This document shows, in pieces, positions 6,927 to 14,466 of a stretch of 18,712 nucleotides of DNA; the stretch's first letter is position 1; every line of letters begins with the position of its first letter. The DNA is taken from assembly GCA_964580565.1 (NCBI GenBank), contig CAZOLN010000046.1, positions 1 to 18,712 on the forward strand, read 5' to 3'. Source of the stretch: DUEL01 sp964580565 (GTDB lineage Bacteria; Chloroflexota; Anaerolineae; B4-G1; DUEL01). Made by a program: the position numbers and the translations under genes. Below the pieces are notes generated by a model. It was not told the origin of the DNA. It saw only the letters and a program-made list of their open reading frames with translations, and did not search any database.

Positions 6927-6940
6927 TAGTCAATTTGCAC
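6913..6940. promoter_or_regulatory. 28-bp dyad operator overlapping the -35 box
   Basis: GTGCAAGTTG (6913-6922) and CAATTTGCAC (6931-6940) form an inverted repeat (GTGCAA-n-TTG / CAA-n-TTGCAC) around an 8-bp AT-rich centre. It covers the -35 box of the leftward promoter and lies at the start of any rightward transcript. The size and position suit a dimeric repressor. I cannot assign a regulator family. Confidence 0.6.
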
Positions 6941-7102
6941 TTAGTAGTATTGGCTTAGACGAGGCCGCTTGGCCCCGCTCGCCCTTCGGCGCGAAAGGGG
7001 TACAATCCAAGTTGACAGAGCGGTCGATAGCCTCTGCCACTCGCATTGGCGCACATCCTATGCTGTGACGGGGAGGCTGCCAAAGCGGTCAGGAGAGCGG
7101 AC

Positions 7103-7489
7103 ATGCATGCTCTGTTGATGGCCCAGGAGCCCGATGAGGCCGGGGTGCTGACGGTGGTCCTCCAGCGGGCCGGCCTTGCTGTGAGCCGCGCTGGCTCTCT
7201 GGAGCGTGTGCTGCAGACCGGACCCGAGCACCCGGTGGATCTCGTCATGCTCGTCTCGTCTCGCCACCCCCCACCGGCTCAGATCCGTCGTTTCCGCGCC
7301 CAAACGCAGGTCCCTTTGGTGCTGATTGTCGGTTTGATCGAAGAGGAGATCCATGCCGAGCTATTGGAGGCCGGGGCCGACATGGTGGTCGTTCGCCCGT
7401 ACAGCGCGCGGCTGCTCATCGCCCAGGTCCGTGCCCTTCTTAGGCGTGCGGCTGGTGTGCCCTTCTTCCACCACCGACAAGGGCGGTAG
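7103..7489 (+). CDS. Degenerate receiver-domain protein (OmpR-like, no output domain)
   Basis: The start is placed at ATG 7103, eight bases after AGGAG; an upstream TTG at 7046 lacks a binding site. The 128-aa product keeps the receiver fold pattern: VDLVML at 45-50, PLVLIVG at 71-77, ELLEAGADMVVVRPYSARLLIAQVRALLRR at 87-115 (quoted in two parts, ELLEAGADMVVV and RPYSARLLIAQVRALLRR). The phosphoacceptor Asp is replaced by V51 and the conserved Lys by R98, so it probably cannot be phosphorylated in the normal way. The winged-helix DNA-binding domain that normally follows is absent. It is the only plus-strand gene and ends at an intrinsic terminator. It may be a signalling decoy or a decayed response regulator. 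Confidence 0.7.
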   Translation: MHALLMAQEPDEAGVLTVVLQRAGLAVSRAGSLERVLQTGPEHPVDLVMLVSSRHPPPAQIRRFRAQTQVPLVLIVGLIEEEIHAELLEAGADMVVVRPYSARLLIAQVRALLRRAAGVPFFHHRQGR

Positions 7490-7728
7490 GAAGAAGCAAA
7501 AGACCGGCGGGAAGAAGAAATAGGACCTACTTGCAGTCTTTGTCCAAGCCCCTCCTCCGCGGTTCAGCGGGGGAGGGCTTTCTTTTGAGATGGCCCGTTC
7601 CTCTCGGAGATCAACAGCCCGTGTCTCCCGATCCAGCCAAGCCCAGCCTTCTGGGCAAGAAGAGGAAAGTTTGTACTGCCCCCGATCGGCGGGTCGGCAG
7701 GGAGTGAGGATCGCTGGGGGGCGACCGG
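7490..7728. other. Convergent intergenic region between the receiver gene and ssnA
   Basis: It contains the plus-strand terminator (7547-7586) and a small perfect hairpin, GCCCAG-CCTT-CTGGGC (7641-7656), that could help end the minus-strand ssnA transcript but lacks a T-run. I see no gene here. Confidence 0.5.
7547..7586 (+). terminator. Rho-independent terminator of the degenerate receiver gene
   Basis: A stem of about 13 bp with one bulged base (AGCCC-CTCCTCCGC against GCGGGGGAGGGCT) closes the six-base loop GGTTCA and is followed directly by TTTCTTTT. It lies 57 bases after the stop at 7489. Confidence 0.85.
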
Positions 7729-9066
7729 TCAGGTCAGCCGTTCCCAGGTCTTCGCCGCGAGCTCCCGTGAGCGGGCGGTGATCTCTTCCTCGTCCAGCGT
7801 CAGCAGCCGGCGGTCTCGCATCAACACCCGGCCGGCACAGACGGTGGCGGTGATCATCGAGGCTTCGAAGCCGAAGAGGAGGTGCCAGGGGAGGTTCCCC
7901 GCCGTCAGGGGGGTGGTGGGGTGGTAATCCAGGAAGACCAGATCGGCCGCTGCGCCGGGTGTGATCTGCCCCAGGGTCAGATCGGGCCAGAAGACACGGG
8001 CGAGAAGGGCGTTGTTCTCGTAGGCCAGCCGCATCACCAGATCGCCGGGCATCGCCCGTGGGTCGCGCTGGGCCAGTTTGTGGACCAGGTAGGCGGCCTT
8101 CATCTCGGCGAACATGTTGTTGGAGAAGCCGTCGTTCCCCAGCGCCACGCGCACGCCCCTCCGGACCATCTGCTCCACCGGCGCTACTCCGACCCCGTTG
8201 TTCATGTTCGACCGGGGTTGATGGGTGACCCACGTGGAGGTCGCTGCCAGCCTCTCGATCTCGCCCTCGTCCACGTGGACGCAGTGGACGGCGATGGTCT
8301 TGGGGCCCAGGATCCCCGCATCGTGGAGCCGATGGACGACCCGCTTGCCGCTCTTGCGCAGGCTGTCCTCCTGGTCGGCCACGTCCTCGGCGACGTGGAT
8401 GTGGAAGCCCAGGCCCAGTTCCTTCGCCGCGGCGACGCAGTCGGCGAGGGTCTCGTCGGAGAGGGTGAGGGAGGCGTGGAGGCCGAAGGAGGCAGCCAGC
8501 ATTCCTTGGGACCTGGAGCCTGAGACCTCGCGGGCAAAGCGCATGTTTTCTTCAATGCCCGCCCTCGCCCGTTCCGGCCCGTCCCGATCGGTGACCTCGT
8601 AGCAGAGGGCGGCCCGCACGCCGGCCTGTTCCACCGCCTCGGCGATGACGTCGAGGCTGCCCTCAATGGCGTTGGGGCTGGCGTGGTGGTCGATCAAGGT
8701 GGTGGTGCCGTGGCGGATCGCGTCGACCAGGCAGACCAGGGCGGAATAGCGGACGTCCTCTAGCGTGAGGGCCTTGTCCAGACGCCACCACAGCCGCTCC
8801 AGGATCTGGGGAAAGTTGGACGGAGGCTCCCCCGGGATCGCCATCCCACGGGCGAAGGCGCCGTAGAAATGGGTGTGGCCACAGATCGCCGCCGGCATCA
8901 CCAGTTGCCCCTCCGCGTCCCACCGCTCCTCGCGGGGGTGGCGGGTGGTCAGTTCCATCGTGGTGCCGACCTCGGCGATGGCCCCACCCTGGATCAGCAG
9001 CGCTCCATCTTCGATCAACTGGGGTTCGGGGCCGAAGGTGGCGATGCGCGCATGGGTGATCAGCAT
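7729..9066 (-). CDS. ssnA: Putative aminohydrolase SsnA
   Basis: The 445-aa protein starts at ATG 9066 behind AAGGAGGAAGCAGG. It is an amidohydrolase-superfamily metalloenzyme: H64/H66 in CGHTHFYGAFARGM, H222/H224 in HIHVAED, H261 in AVHCVH and D312 in LGNDGFSNNMF. Specific resemblance to SsnA comes from LWWRLDKAL (92-100), DHHASPNAIEGSLD (126-139), ENMRFAR (173-179) and RSNMNN (285-290). SsnA is encoded in enteric and clostridial loci with selenium-dependent molybdenum hydroxylase and purine/ureide catabolism genes; its substrate is unsettled. It follows the LPATG protein gene by 30 bp on the same strand. A molybdenum hydroxylase gene lies 6 kb away, which supports a purine-related role (inference). 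Confidence 0.85.
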   Translation of the reverse strand: MLITHARIATFGPEPQLIEDGALLIQGGAIAEVGTTMELTTRHPREERWDAEGQLVMPAAICGHTHFYGAFARGMAIPGEPPSNFPQILERLWWRLDKALTLEDVRYSALVCLVDAIRHGTTTLIDHHASPNAIEGSLDVIAEAVEQAGVRAALCYEVTDRDGPERARAGIEENMRFAREVSGSRSQGMLAASFGLHASLTLSDETLADCVAAAKELGLGFHIHVAEDVADQEDSLRKSGKRVVHRLHDAGILGPKTIAVHCVHVDEGEIERLAATSTWVTHQPRSNMNNGVGVAPVEQMVRRGVRVALGNDGFSNNMFAEMKAAYLVHKLAQRDPRAMPGDLVMRLAYENNALLARVFWPDLTLGQITPGAAADLVFLDYHPTTPLTAGNLPWHLLFGFEASMITATVCAGRVLMRDRRLLTLDEEEITARSRELAAKTWERLT

Positions 9067-9096
9067 CCTGCTTCCTCCTTGCTAGCGGATTGCAGC

Positions 9097-9489
9097 CTAC
9101 TCCTGCCGGCCGCGAGGGCCTATCATCCGCCCCACCAGGGCCAGCCCCAGGGCCCCGAGGGCGAGGCCCACGCCCAGCGGCAGCAGACAGGTCAGGCGGA
9201 CCCCCAGTCCGGTCGCTGGAAGAACCTCGGGCGGCCGGGTGGGGGTTGCAGTGGGCGGCGGCGAGGTCGGAGGCGGCTGGGCTGGTCTCGGGGTCGGCGG
9301 AGGTGTGGGCGTGTCTGTGGCGTACCACGGCGGCCGTGGCGACGGCTGCAGCGCGGCGGATCCCGGTCCGGCGGCGCCTGCTGTTGAGGAGGTGGCCACG
9401 GAGAGAGCCAGGGCACAGACAGGGATCGCCACCAAGAGGGCCACCAGCGGCAGGCCTCTCACAGGGACACGTTTGGGCAGACCGTGCAT
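9097..9489 (-). CDS. Small LPATG-tailed surface protein with Pro/Thr-rich stalk
   Basis: The 130-aa protein starts at ATG 9489 behind AAGGAGGTCGCCA. It has an N-terminal signal or anchor helix (about 11-31) and a Pro/Thr-rich disordered segment (50-88). A C-terminal LPATG (90-94) follows, then a hydrophobic helix (about 98-120) and a short basic tail (RMIGPRGRQE). This is the layout of a sortase-sorted or simply membrane-anchored stalk protein. There is almost no globular domain, so it looks like a spacer or anchor. It lies 45 bp downstream of the secreted beta-helix protein gene, which has no anchor of its own. No sortase gene is in the window. Confidence 0.7.
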   Translation of the reverse strand: MHGLPKRVPVRGLPLVALLVAIPVCALALSVATSSTAGAAGPGSAALQPSPRPPWYATDTPTPPPTPRPAQPPPTSPPPTATPTRPPEVLPATGLGVRLTCLLPLGVGLALGALGLALVGRMIGPRGRQE

Positions 9490-9534
9490 TGGCGACCTCC
9501 TTGCATCGATCGCCTTGCCCGCGCAAGGCTGCGC

Positions 9535-11499
9535 TTACGGGCGGTTCGGACGGGGCGGGATCCTCAACGGCTCCCTACCGGCGGGTGCGACCTCCCCGCC
9601 GACCCCTGGCTGCACGCAGACCACGACCGGGCCGTATCGGTTGTCGACGCCCTCGTTCTGCTCCAGCACCGCCCCATACCACACCGTCCGGTTCCACGAG
9701 TCGACGAAGGCGTAGATGTCGTGTCGGCCCGGCGTGACGAACCCGCCGGTCCAATGGGTCTGGGGCTCCTCCCATCCGGTCAGCGAACTCAACTGGATGG
9801 ACTCGCCGGGCTCCAGGCCCTCCTCCACGTACCAGGCGATCCCGTAGCACTCCTCCACCGGCCCTGGGCAGAGCCAGTTCCAGATCTGGTTGGCCTCCTC
9901 CGGCGGGCTCGCCGGGTTGTCGTAAAGGTCCACCCAGAAGGGGCCCGCCTTCGTCGGGCCGACGTTCTCCACCTCCACCGTCACCGTCACCGGCTCGCCG
10001 GCCCGGGGGCTCGTCGGCTCAACCGTCACCGAAGAGACCCGCAGGTCGGGATAGGGCGGAGGGATCGTGAAGTCCTTGCTCACCAGCGGGAGGGCCGTCC
10101 GCACCAGCCACGGCGCGACCGGCACCCCCGCCGTCACCGCGTTCCCTCCTCCATAGGGAGCGGGGCCGCTTTCCTCTCCCCACCAGTTTCGCTCTGCGCG
10201 GACCCCCGCGACGGAGCCGGAGACGTGCAGGCCGTAGGCGGTGTTGCCGGCGATGGAACTCCAGTGTACACCCACATCGAGGTTTACGCCAGCCTTCTGC
10301 ACGATGCGCACGCCGTCGGCCCACCCGCTGATGCGGTTCCCCGTCGCGCTCATCTGGGTCTCGCCGGTCCCCGCCCCTGGGGCGAGCCAGATCCCCGCCG
10401 AGTCGGCGACGTCGCTTCCGCCCAACAACGTGTTCTCGTCGATCTCCAGCCCGATCTGCCCGCGTGCCGCGGGCGCCACCGCCGCGTCGATCGCCGGGAG
10501 GAGGGGGATCAGGGCGGCCCCCGGCGATGCGTACGATCCGGCCTGGTCGGCGCTGCTGGCGATGATCCCCCAGTACCCCTCTCCGCCGACGCCGTCCCGC
10601 GTGGCGACGACGGTGTTGCCCGAGGCGCGTCCCTCCGCAGCCCAGTAGTAGATGCCCACCTGACTGTTGGCGATCGTGCTGGTCACGACGTCGGCGCTTG
10701 CGAACCAGACGAGCACCCCGCTGGCGGAGCCCTGGGGGGCGAAGGCCAGACCCTCCACCCGATTCCCCGGGCCGATGGTCCCGACGGCCCCGTCGCGGAC
10801 CACGATGCCGTTCTGCACGACGAGGGAGGTGGGCCCCCTCCCCACGATCGTGCTGTGATCGACCTGGACGGTCAGCCCCGATCCGCCGAGCTCCATCCCG
10901 TTCTTGTGGAAGTCGTGGACCGCCGAGCGGGAGATGAGGAGTTGGCGGGGCGAGTCGCCGTGGGCGTAGAGGCCGACGCCGCGGACGATGGTGTTGCCGA
11001 AGGGAGTGTCGTGCACCCCCCGGATCTCGACGCCGCTGACCCGGCCGCCGGCCTCGTAGAAGCCGACGCCGTGGAAGACGAGCCCGTTGCCCCGCCCATC
11101 GCCGTCGACCGTGAGGTCGATCAACTGCACGTCCGTCGCGTTGCGGACGCAGATGACGGGGGTGTAGCCGCTGGAGGGAGGGCATTCGCTCATCGTCTCC
11201 GGGGGCTGGACGACGGTGCAGGGGCCCGTTCCGACGAGGGTCAGGTCTTTGTCGATCTGCACCTGCTCGACGTAGAGGCCGGCCGCCACCTCGATCGTGG
11301 CGCCGGGGTCGGCGTCGTCGACGGCGGCCTGGATGGTTCTGTAGGTGACGCCGTCGTCACACCGACCGTCGTCGTCCGAATCGACGCAACTGGCGTCCAC
11401 GTGGAGGACGGCCTGGCCGGCCGCCTCGCCTGGGGGATCGATCGCGACGCCGATCGCGATCAGAAGCAGAACAAGGGTGAACCGTCCCGCCCGCTTCAC
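9535..11499 (-). CDS. Secreted right-handed beta-helix protein with C-terminal CARDB domain
   Basis: The 654-aa protein starts at GTG 11499 behind AAGGAGGGTTACC and has a signal peptide (about 1-30). An Asp-rich Ca-binding-like loop (DSDDDGRCDDG) leads into YRTIQAAVDDADPGATIEVAAGLY, quoted here in short parts YRTIQAAVDDA and GATIEVAAGLY, the standard entry of periplasmic-copper-binding/NosD-type beta-helix proteins. PbH1-type repeats with NTI/GNT/SGN turns run to about residue 460. From about 493 a CARDB domain begins (YPDLRVSSVTVEPTSPRAGE) and continues to about 625. There is no catalytic motif, membrane segment or LPxTG, so it is exported and may associate with the neighbouring LPATG protein. 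It probably binds carbohydrate or acts as an adhesin. Confidence 0.8.
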   Translation of the reverse strand: MKRAGRFTLVLLLIAIGVAIDPPGEAAGQAVLHVDASCVDSDDDGRCDDGVTYRTIQAAVDDADPGATIEVAAGLYVEQVQIDKDLTLVGTGPCTVVQPPETMSECPPSSGYTPVICVRNATDVQLIDLTVDGDGRGNGLVFHGVGFYEAGGRVSGVEIRGVHDTPFGNTIVRGVGLYAHGDSPRQLLISRSAVHDFHKNGMELGGSGLTVQVDHSTIVGRGPTSLVVQNGIVVRDGAVGTIGPGNRVEGLAFAPQGSASGVLVWFASADVVTSTIANSQVGIYYWAAEGRASGNTVVATRDGVGGEGYWGIIASSADQAGSYASPGAALIPLLPAIDAAVAPAARGQIGLEIDENTLLGGSDVADSAGIWLAPGAGTGETQMSATGNRISGWADGVRIVQKAGVNLDVGVHWSSIAGNTAYGLHVSGSVAGVRAERNWWGEESGPAPYGGGNAVTAGVPVAPWLVRTALPLVSKDFTIPPPYPDLRVSSVTVEPTSPRAGEPVTVTVEVENVGPTKAGPFWVDLYDNPASPPEEANQIWNWLCPGPVEECYGIAWYVEEGLEPGESIQLSSLTGWEEPQTHWTGGFVTPGRHDIYAFVDSWNRTVWYGAVLEQNEGVDNRYGPVVVCVQPGVGGEVAPAGREPLRIPPRPNRP

Positions 11500-11530
11500 G
11501 GTAACCCTCCTTGACTTGTGTTATGGATGA

Positions 11531-11545
11531 AGGTTGGACCAACCT
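11531..11545. promoter_or_regulatory. Perfect dyad between the FecR gene and the beta-helix gene
   Basis: AGGTTGG-A-CCAACCT is a perfect inverted repeat 31 bp upstream of the beta-helix gene start and 19 bp after the FecR gene end. It could be a weak terminator (no T-run) or an operator for the downstream surface-protein genes. Confidence 0.3.
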
Positions 11546-11564
11546 CCTATGGACCTGCCATGCG

Positions 11565-12710
11565 CTACGGACTGGGCGTCGGTGGGCCGCAGCAGGGCGT
11601 CGGTGTGGGCGGCACCGGGGTTGGGGTGGAGGTGGGCGGTATGGGCGTGGGTGTGGGGGGTGCCGGCGTGGGGGGAGGGGTTGCCGTGGCGGTCGGGGTG
11701 GGCGGGGGCGGTGTCGGCGTCGGTGTGGCCGTCGCCGTGGGTGCAGGCGGGGTGGGGCTTGGCGTGATCGGCGTCGCGGTCGGCTCGACGGTGGCGGTGG
11801 GCGTTGCCGTGGGCGTCGCCGTTGGCTGCCGGGTGACCAGCCGTGGGGCCTGCCCTGGCTCGACGATGACCTCCTGCCCTGGGTGCGCGGTCAACACGAT
11901 GCTTTGCGCCCCGATGTCCACCGTGCCGCTCTCCACCCACACGTGGGTGGCCCCGTCCGGCTGCACGTGGACCACGAAGCGCGTCCCTCGCACGGCGATG
12001 GTAGCCGCTGGGGTGACGACCTCGAACCGGGAGTCCGACCCCGCCGATTTGACCCGGTGGACCGTCCGGCCGCTCGTCTGATGGAGGACGATGAGGCGCC
12101 CCTCCCCGTCCCGGGGCACATGCATCGCCTCGACCATCACCTCGGTCCCCGGTCCGATCTGCGTCGTGCTGCCGTCGAAAAAGGCCAGCACCACCTGGCC
12201 CGTGGGGCCGGTTCGGATGCGGGTACCTGCGCGGATCTCCAGCCCGGACGTCGCGCTCGTCCATGTGCCGCTCTCCGTGGGCAGCACCTCCACCTGCCCG
12301 ATTGCGGCAGCCAGTTCGGCCGTCGCTTCGGTGGGGGAGGTCCGCCAGGTCTGTACGAGCACCGTTCCGACGATCAGGAGAAGCAGCGCGGCGGCGCCCA
12401 CGAGGACCGGCCGGGCCTGAGCGGTGAAGAAGGTCGCCGCTCGGGAGAGCCACTTCCCCCTCGCTGGGTGTGGAGGGGGCTCCGCGGCGAGCCGCTCCAG
12501 CAACCTGCGCCGGCTTTCCGCCATTACCTGGGGGTGCGGGTGCGCGGCGGGCCCCTCCCGCAGACGAACCGCGATCATCAGGAGCGGCCGCAGTTCGTCG
12601 GCGAGTTCGGGGTAGCGTGCCAGGCACTCCTCGAGCGTGGCCTCCCCGCCCTCGAGGAGCCTCAGGCACTCCGCCAAGGCGTCATCCGGCACAGGTCTGC
12701 TCAGGCGCAT
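11565..12710 (-). CDS. Membrane FecR-domain protein with Thr/Pro repeat tail (probable sigma regulator)
   Basis: The 381-aa protein starts at ATG 12710, three bases after the histidine kinase stop. Residues 1-100 form a cytoplasmic helical region that could hold the sigma factor, without a clear zinc-finger HxxxCxxC. A single membrane helix spans about 101-120. A FecR domain follows at about 135-290, with the characteristic RAGTRIRTGPTGQVVLAFFDG (quoted as RAGTRIRTGPTG and VVLAFFDG) and VVTPAATIAVRGTRF. Residues 294-381 are a TPTATP/TPTPPP low-complexity tail ending in CCGPPTPSP. FecR proteins relay envelope signals to ECF sigma factors; the sigma gene is two genes upstream. The tail probably spans the cell envelope. 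Confidence 0.85.
   Translation of the reverse strand: MRLSRPVPDDALAECLRLLEGGEATLEECLARYPELADELRPLLMIAVRLREGPAAHPHPQVMAESRRRLLERLAAEPPPHPARGKWLSRAATFFTAQARPVLVGAAALLLLIVGTVLVQTWRTSPTEATAELAAAIGQVEVLPTESGTWTSATSGLEIRAGTRIRTGPTGQVVLAFFDGSTTQIGPGTEVMVEAMHVPRDGEGRLIVLHQTSGRTVHRVKSAGSDSRFEVVTPAATIAVRGTRFVVHVQPDGATHVWVESGTVDIGAQSIVLTAHPGQEVIVEPGQAPRLVTRQPTATPTATPTATVEPTATPITPSPTPPAPTATATPTPTPPPPTPTATATPPPTPAPPTPTPIPPTSTPTPVPPTPTPCCGPPTPSP
11566..11832 (-). repeat. Low-complexity Thr/Pro-coding repeat tract
   Basis: The 3' end of the FecR gene is built from imperfect short units (plus-strand GGTGTGGGCG and GGCGTCGGTGTGGG variants) coding for TPT, TPP and TAT. On the plus strand it is a long G-run-rich stretch prone to slippage and possibly G-quadruplex formation. 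Length variation between strains is expected. Confidence 0.75.
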
Positions 12711-12713
12711 CTC

Positions 12714-13691
12714 TCACACATACGTAACCAAAGACTGAACCCGCGGGGATGAACCATCCCACGCGCCCTCTCGACGGCCGCCGTGCAAGGGCAGGGACAA
12801 GACGAAGGTGCTCCCTCTACCCGACCCGCCCGGCTCCGCCCGCAGGCTGCCGCCGTGGGCTTCGGCGATCTGCCGCGCGATGGCGAGCCCCAACCCCATG
12901 CCGCCGTACCGTCTGGACGGTGAGCCGTCCAGCTGGCAGAACGGCGTAAACACCCGGTCCAGTTGGGTGACCGGAATGCCGATGCCCTGGTCGGCGATCC
13001 GGACCTCGGCCTCCTCTTCCGTGACGGCCAGTCGGATCGAGACGGTGGCTCCCTCTGGGCTGAACTTGATGGCGTTGTCGAGGAGTTGTTTCAACGCCTG
13101 CAGCAACCAGACGGGATCGGCCTTCAGGCGGATGGGGTGGGGCGGGTCCTCCAGGTAGAAGGTGATCCCGGCCCGGTACGCCTCCTGCCACACCATTTTC
13201 AGCGCCGTCTCCACCAGTTCGACCAGGTCGACGTCGGACGGCTGCGGGGAGTGGCGCGGCAGGGACTCGAAGGTGGTGATCGCCTCCACCCGCTCCATCA
13301 GTTCGATGGTCCGAGCCAGCGCGCGGTTCAACAGTTCACGGTGCATCTCCTCGTCCAGCCGTTCGCGGGCGAGCGTCTCGATGTATCCCCGGACCAGTGT
13401 GAGGGGCTGTCGGAGTTCGTGGGTGACGTTCTGGACGAACTCCGCCCGCAGCCTTTCCAGTTCCTTCTGCTGCTGGTGGAGGTCGTCCAGAGCCTGCGCT
13501 ACCGATCGGTAGGAGAGCAGCGCCCCGAGCGCGACCGCAGCGATGGCCAGCATAAAGCCCAACACGACCGTTCCACCGTCCAGTGACTGGGGCGTGCCCT
13601 GGCCTATGACCGAGACGTACAGCCCCATCGCGCTCAGCAGGGCAACTCCCATCGTCACCCCAACCTGCAGTGCGTGTCCTTTACCGTTCAT
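12714..13691 (-). CDS. Membrane sensor histidine kinase
   Basis: The start is set at ATG 13691 behind AAGGAGGGCAGG; an upstream in-frame start at 13775 lacks this site and adds 28 non-membrane residues. The 325-aa protein has two membrane helices (about 8-29 and 41-60) with a very short external loop, then a coiled-coil-like linker (65-85). Next come the HisKA H-box FVQNVTHELRQP (phospho-His H91), N box DNAIKFSPEG (N206), G1 DQGIG (234-238) and G2 GGMGLGLA (263-270). The set is complete, so it should be active. There is no HAMP, PAS or adjacent response regulator. It is sandwiched between an ECF sigma gene and a FecR gene, with a 3-bp spacing to the latter. Confidence 0.9.
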   Translation of the reverse strand: MNGKGHALQVGVTMGVALLSAMGLYVSVIGQGTPQSLDGGTVVLGFMLAIAAVALGALLSYRSVAQALDDLHQQQKELERLRAEFVQNVTHELRQPLTLVRGYIETLARERLDEEMHRELLNRALARTIELMERVEAITTFESLPRHSPQPSDVDLVELVETALKMVWQEAYRAGITFYLEDPPHPIRLKADPVWLLQALKQLLDNAIKFSPEGATVSIRLAVTEEEAEVRIADQGIGIPVTQLDRVFTPFCQLDGSPSRRYGGMGLGLAIARQIAEAHGGSLRAEPGGSGRGSTFVLSLPLHGGRREGAWDGSSPRVQSLVTYV

Positions 13692-13778
13692 CCTGCCCTC
13701 CTTTCCGCGTGCACCTTTCACTAGATTAACGCGGAAAGGCGGAAAAGGTCTCGGTGTAGTGGCTAACCAGGACACAGA

Positions 13779-14315
13779 TCACCACCCGTTCTTCTCCAGA
13801 ACGCGCCGCAGGGTGCGCAACCCGCGGTACTGGAGCGACTTCACCGCGCGGACCGACTTGCCCAGCAGTTGGGCGGTCGCTTTCAGGTCCATCCCTTCGA
13901 CGAAGCGGAGCAGGATGACCTCGTACTGTTCGGGGGTGAGGAAGGTGAGGGCCTGTTCCAGGCGCTGGCGCGTCAGCCACTGTTCGGTCGGGTCGAAGGA
14001 GCCGACATCCGGGCCGAGTTCCTCCATCGGCAGCGGGTGGATCCGCCGGGCCCGCCGGTAGTGATCGGCGACCAGGTGGCGTGCGATGGTGTACAGCCAG
14101 GCTAGGAGGGGGCGGCCTCGGTAGACGAAGCGATCGATGTGTTCGACCAGGCGCAGGAAGACCTCGCTCGCCAGGTCTCCAGCCAGGTCGACGTCGTGCA
14201 CCCGGTAGAGGACATAGCGGTACACCTTTGGGTAGTACCGCTCGTGGATCTCTGCAAGCGCCGCAGGGTCCCGCCGACGGGCCCTCCGTACGAGGTCTGC
14301 CTCATCGCCCGACAT
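13779..14315 (-). CDS. ECF-type RNA polymerase sigma factor
   Basis: The 178-aa protein starts at ATG 14315, with only a weak purine-rich stretch upstream. The sigma-2 region covers about 20-95 (ALAEIHERYYPKVYRYVLYR, then DLASEVFLRLVEHIDRF, then LLAWLYTIARHLVADHYRR). The sigma-4 helix-turn-helix follows at about 120-175 (LTPEQYEVILLRFVEGMDLKA, quoted as LTPEQYEVILLRF and EGMDLKATAQLLGKSVRAVKS). Size and domains are standard for ECF factors. It is the first gene of the sigma/kinase/FecR unit; the kinase start lies 87 bp downstream of its stop. It probably directs transcription of its own operon and of the surface genes beyond it (inference). Confidence 0.92.
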   Translation of the reverse strand: MSGDEADLVRRARRRDPAALAEIHERYYPKVYRYVLYRVHDVDLAGDLASEVFLRLVEHIDRFVYRGRPLLAWLYTIARHLVADHYRRARRIHPLPMEELGPDVGSFDPTEQWLTRQRLEQALTFLTPEQYEVILLRFVEGMDLKATAQLLGKSVRAVKSLQYRGLRTLRRVLEKNGW

Positions 14316-14466
14316 TGCTTTCGCCGCCTATCGACGAGGGGCTTGGTCACCAGCGGGCGTGATGCTCTTCAGCGAAGCCGATAACCCCCTCCAAATGGCC
14401 TTCCCAATTCCCGCCGTGTCACACCGTGCATCCTGCCTACCCGCCTGCCGTGTTCCCCTGCCGTCC

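Larger units (their letters stand above)
6616..7102. other. Divergent intergenic region with a long minus-strand leader
   Basis: This 487-bp stretch separates the leftward operon from the rightward degenerate receiver gene. It holds the leftward promoter and dyad (6898-6940), leaving a leader of about 275 nt before the Fe-S scaffold ATG. In the leader a near-perfect palindrome, CTGGTGG-G-CCACCAG (6783-6797), could fold as a hairpin. I see no recognised riboswitch, tRNA or convincing small gene. For the rightward gene only a weak promoter guess, TTGTCA-N19-TAGTAT (6920-6950), is visible. Confidence 0.5.

Noticed and set aside
9484..11514. A 676-codon open frame on the plus strand
   Set aside because: It is antisense to the beta-helix protein gene, has Arg/Asp/His-rich shadow composition and no recognisable domain, while the minus strand has a signal peptide, CARDB domain and ribosome binding site.
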